Assembly: GCF_027942865.1 (NCBI RefSeq)
Contig: NC_134507.1
Span: 32,966,447-33,030,446 of the forward strand
From: Odontesthes bonariensis
Lineage: Eukaryota > Chordata > Actinopteri > Atheriniformes > Atherinopsidae
DNA length: 64,000 nucleotides
Direction: 5' to 3'
The notes below the pieces were generated by a model, which was given only the letters and a program-made list of their open reading frames with translations, was not told where the DNA came from and made no database searches. Positions 63,588 through 64,000 of this stretch are shown in pieces. The position numbers and the translations under genes are program-made. Numbering within the stretch: position 1 is the stretch's first letter; each line of letters begins with the position of its first letter.

Positions 63588-64000
63588 CTTCCAACTGTAC
63601 AAGGACTGGATAAAGCTTACCCAGGATACCAACTAGGAAATTTGACTTCCCATTTAGAAGTTGTAAATTCAGAGGATGCAACATCAATAGGCATGTTCTG
63701 GCACAGCTTGAGAACCTGACATTACAGAGTGGAAAGGCAACAAGTTGCCTATTAAAGCACAATAGTAGAGTGGTACAGGGTAGGGTTGTCAAAGAATATT
63801 CTAAATTTGAATAGGTTTTAAAAACAGACATTTGAAGGTGAAAATTAATATTCGAATGTGGAAAAACACATCTGTGCAGCCGCCGTCTGCCTTGAGTCGG
63901 CACACTGCATGACGGGGTCATGGACAGGTCACAGGAGTCGCACTGTCTGGCACAGCGTCACTGCTGAAAGTTGATTCACATGAAGATGGCAGAAAGTTCA
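63588..64000. other. No gene; start of another repeat at about 63782
   Basis: TAGGGTTGTCAAAGAATATTC and the GAATATT/ATTCGAA motifs after it look like the left end of a further hAT-like element that runs out of the window. Confidence 0.35.

Overview
The window is nuclear DNA of a teleost fish, probably a percomorph. This rests on a near-complete Rex3 (RTE-clade) LINE, a fish-type Helentron, many hAT, Tc1, Tigger and Harbinger-like elements with readable ends, 5S/U2/U5 RNA genes of vertebrate sequence, a vertebrate 7SL RNA gene and spliced genes with vertebrate splice sites. I cannot name the species. Most of the window is repeat-rich and gene-poor.

Layout. Positions 1-8214 are a tandem array of a 1706-bp unit (four full copies and a fifth cut short; it probably continues to the left). 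Each unit carries a 5S rRNA gene, a U2 snRNA gene and a U5 snRNA gene, all on the minus strand, plus a 5'-truncated 5S copy on the plus strand that faces the full 5S. The array ends abruptly in the tail of the same 5S-linked repeat that recurs alone at 53.8-54.6 kb. From 9.9 to 25.2 kb lie a MITE, a hAT remnant, three splice-compatible exons of an OB-fold-like protein interrupted by a Tc1 relic, a 5'-truncated Helentron (Rep tail, PIF1-like helicase, endonuclease), a near-intact Rex3 LINE, and fragments of ZBED-like, LINE and RecQ-like sequence.

A C2H2 zinc-finger gene occupies 27.2-32.7 kb on the minus strand: a 5' exon coding a Gln/Asn/Glu repeat joins in phase to a 15-finger exon across a 4-kb intron, which holds a LINE fragment and one hAT nested in another. 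From 34.6 to 39.6 kb are four DNA transposons, three with clean target-site duplications. From 39.9 to 42.0 kb are four exons of an intron-containing integrase-like (IS3EU-type) gene whose catalytic core is incomplete. From 42 to 51.5 kb are an LTR-like fossil, a 40-bp minisatellite, a THAP exon and remains of MADF and THAP/YqaJ (ISL2EU-like) transposons.

The right part holds a full 7SL (SRP) RNA gene at 51.68 kb with a CRE/ATF site about 50 bp upstream. It also holds two head-to-tail genes for small secreted, low-complexity proteins (55.6-56.2 kb and 59.0-61.4 kb) that share exon plan and intron phase. The second was reconstructed here, uses a putative GC-AG intron and has a 1.2-kb hAT in its first intron. 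I do not recognise this protein pair, and it is the best candidate for something undescribed. The RNA genes serve ribosome, spliceosome and SRP assembly; otherwise the neighbouring genes do not form a shared pathway.
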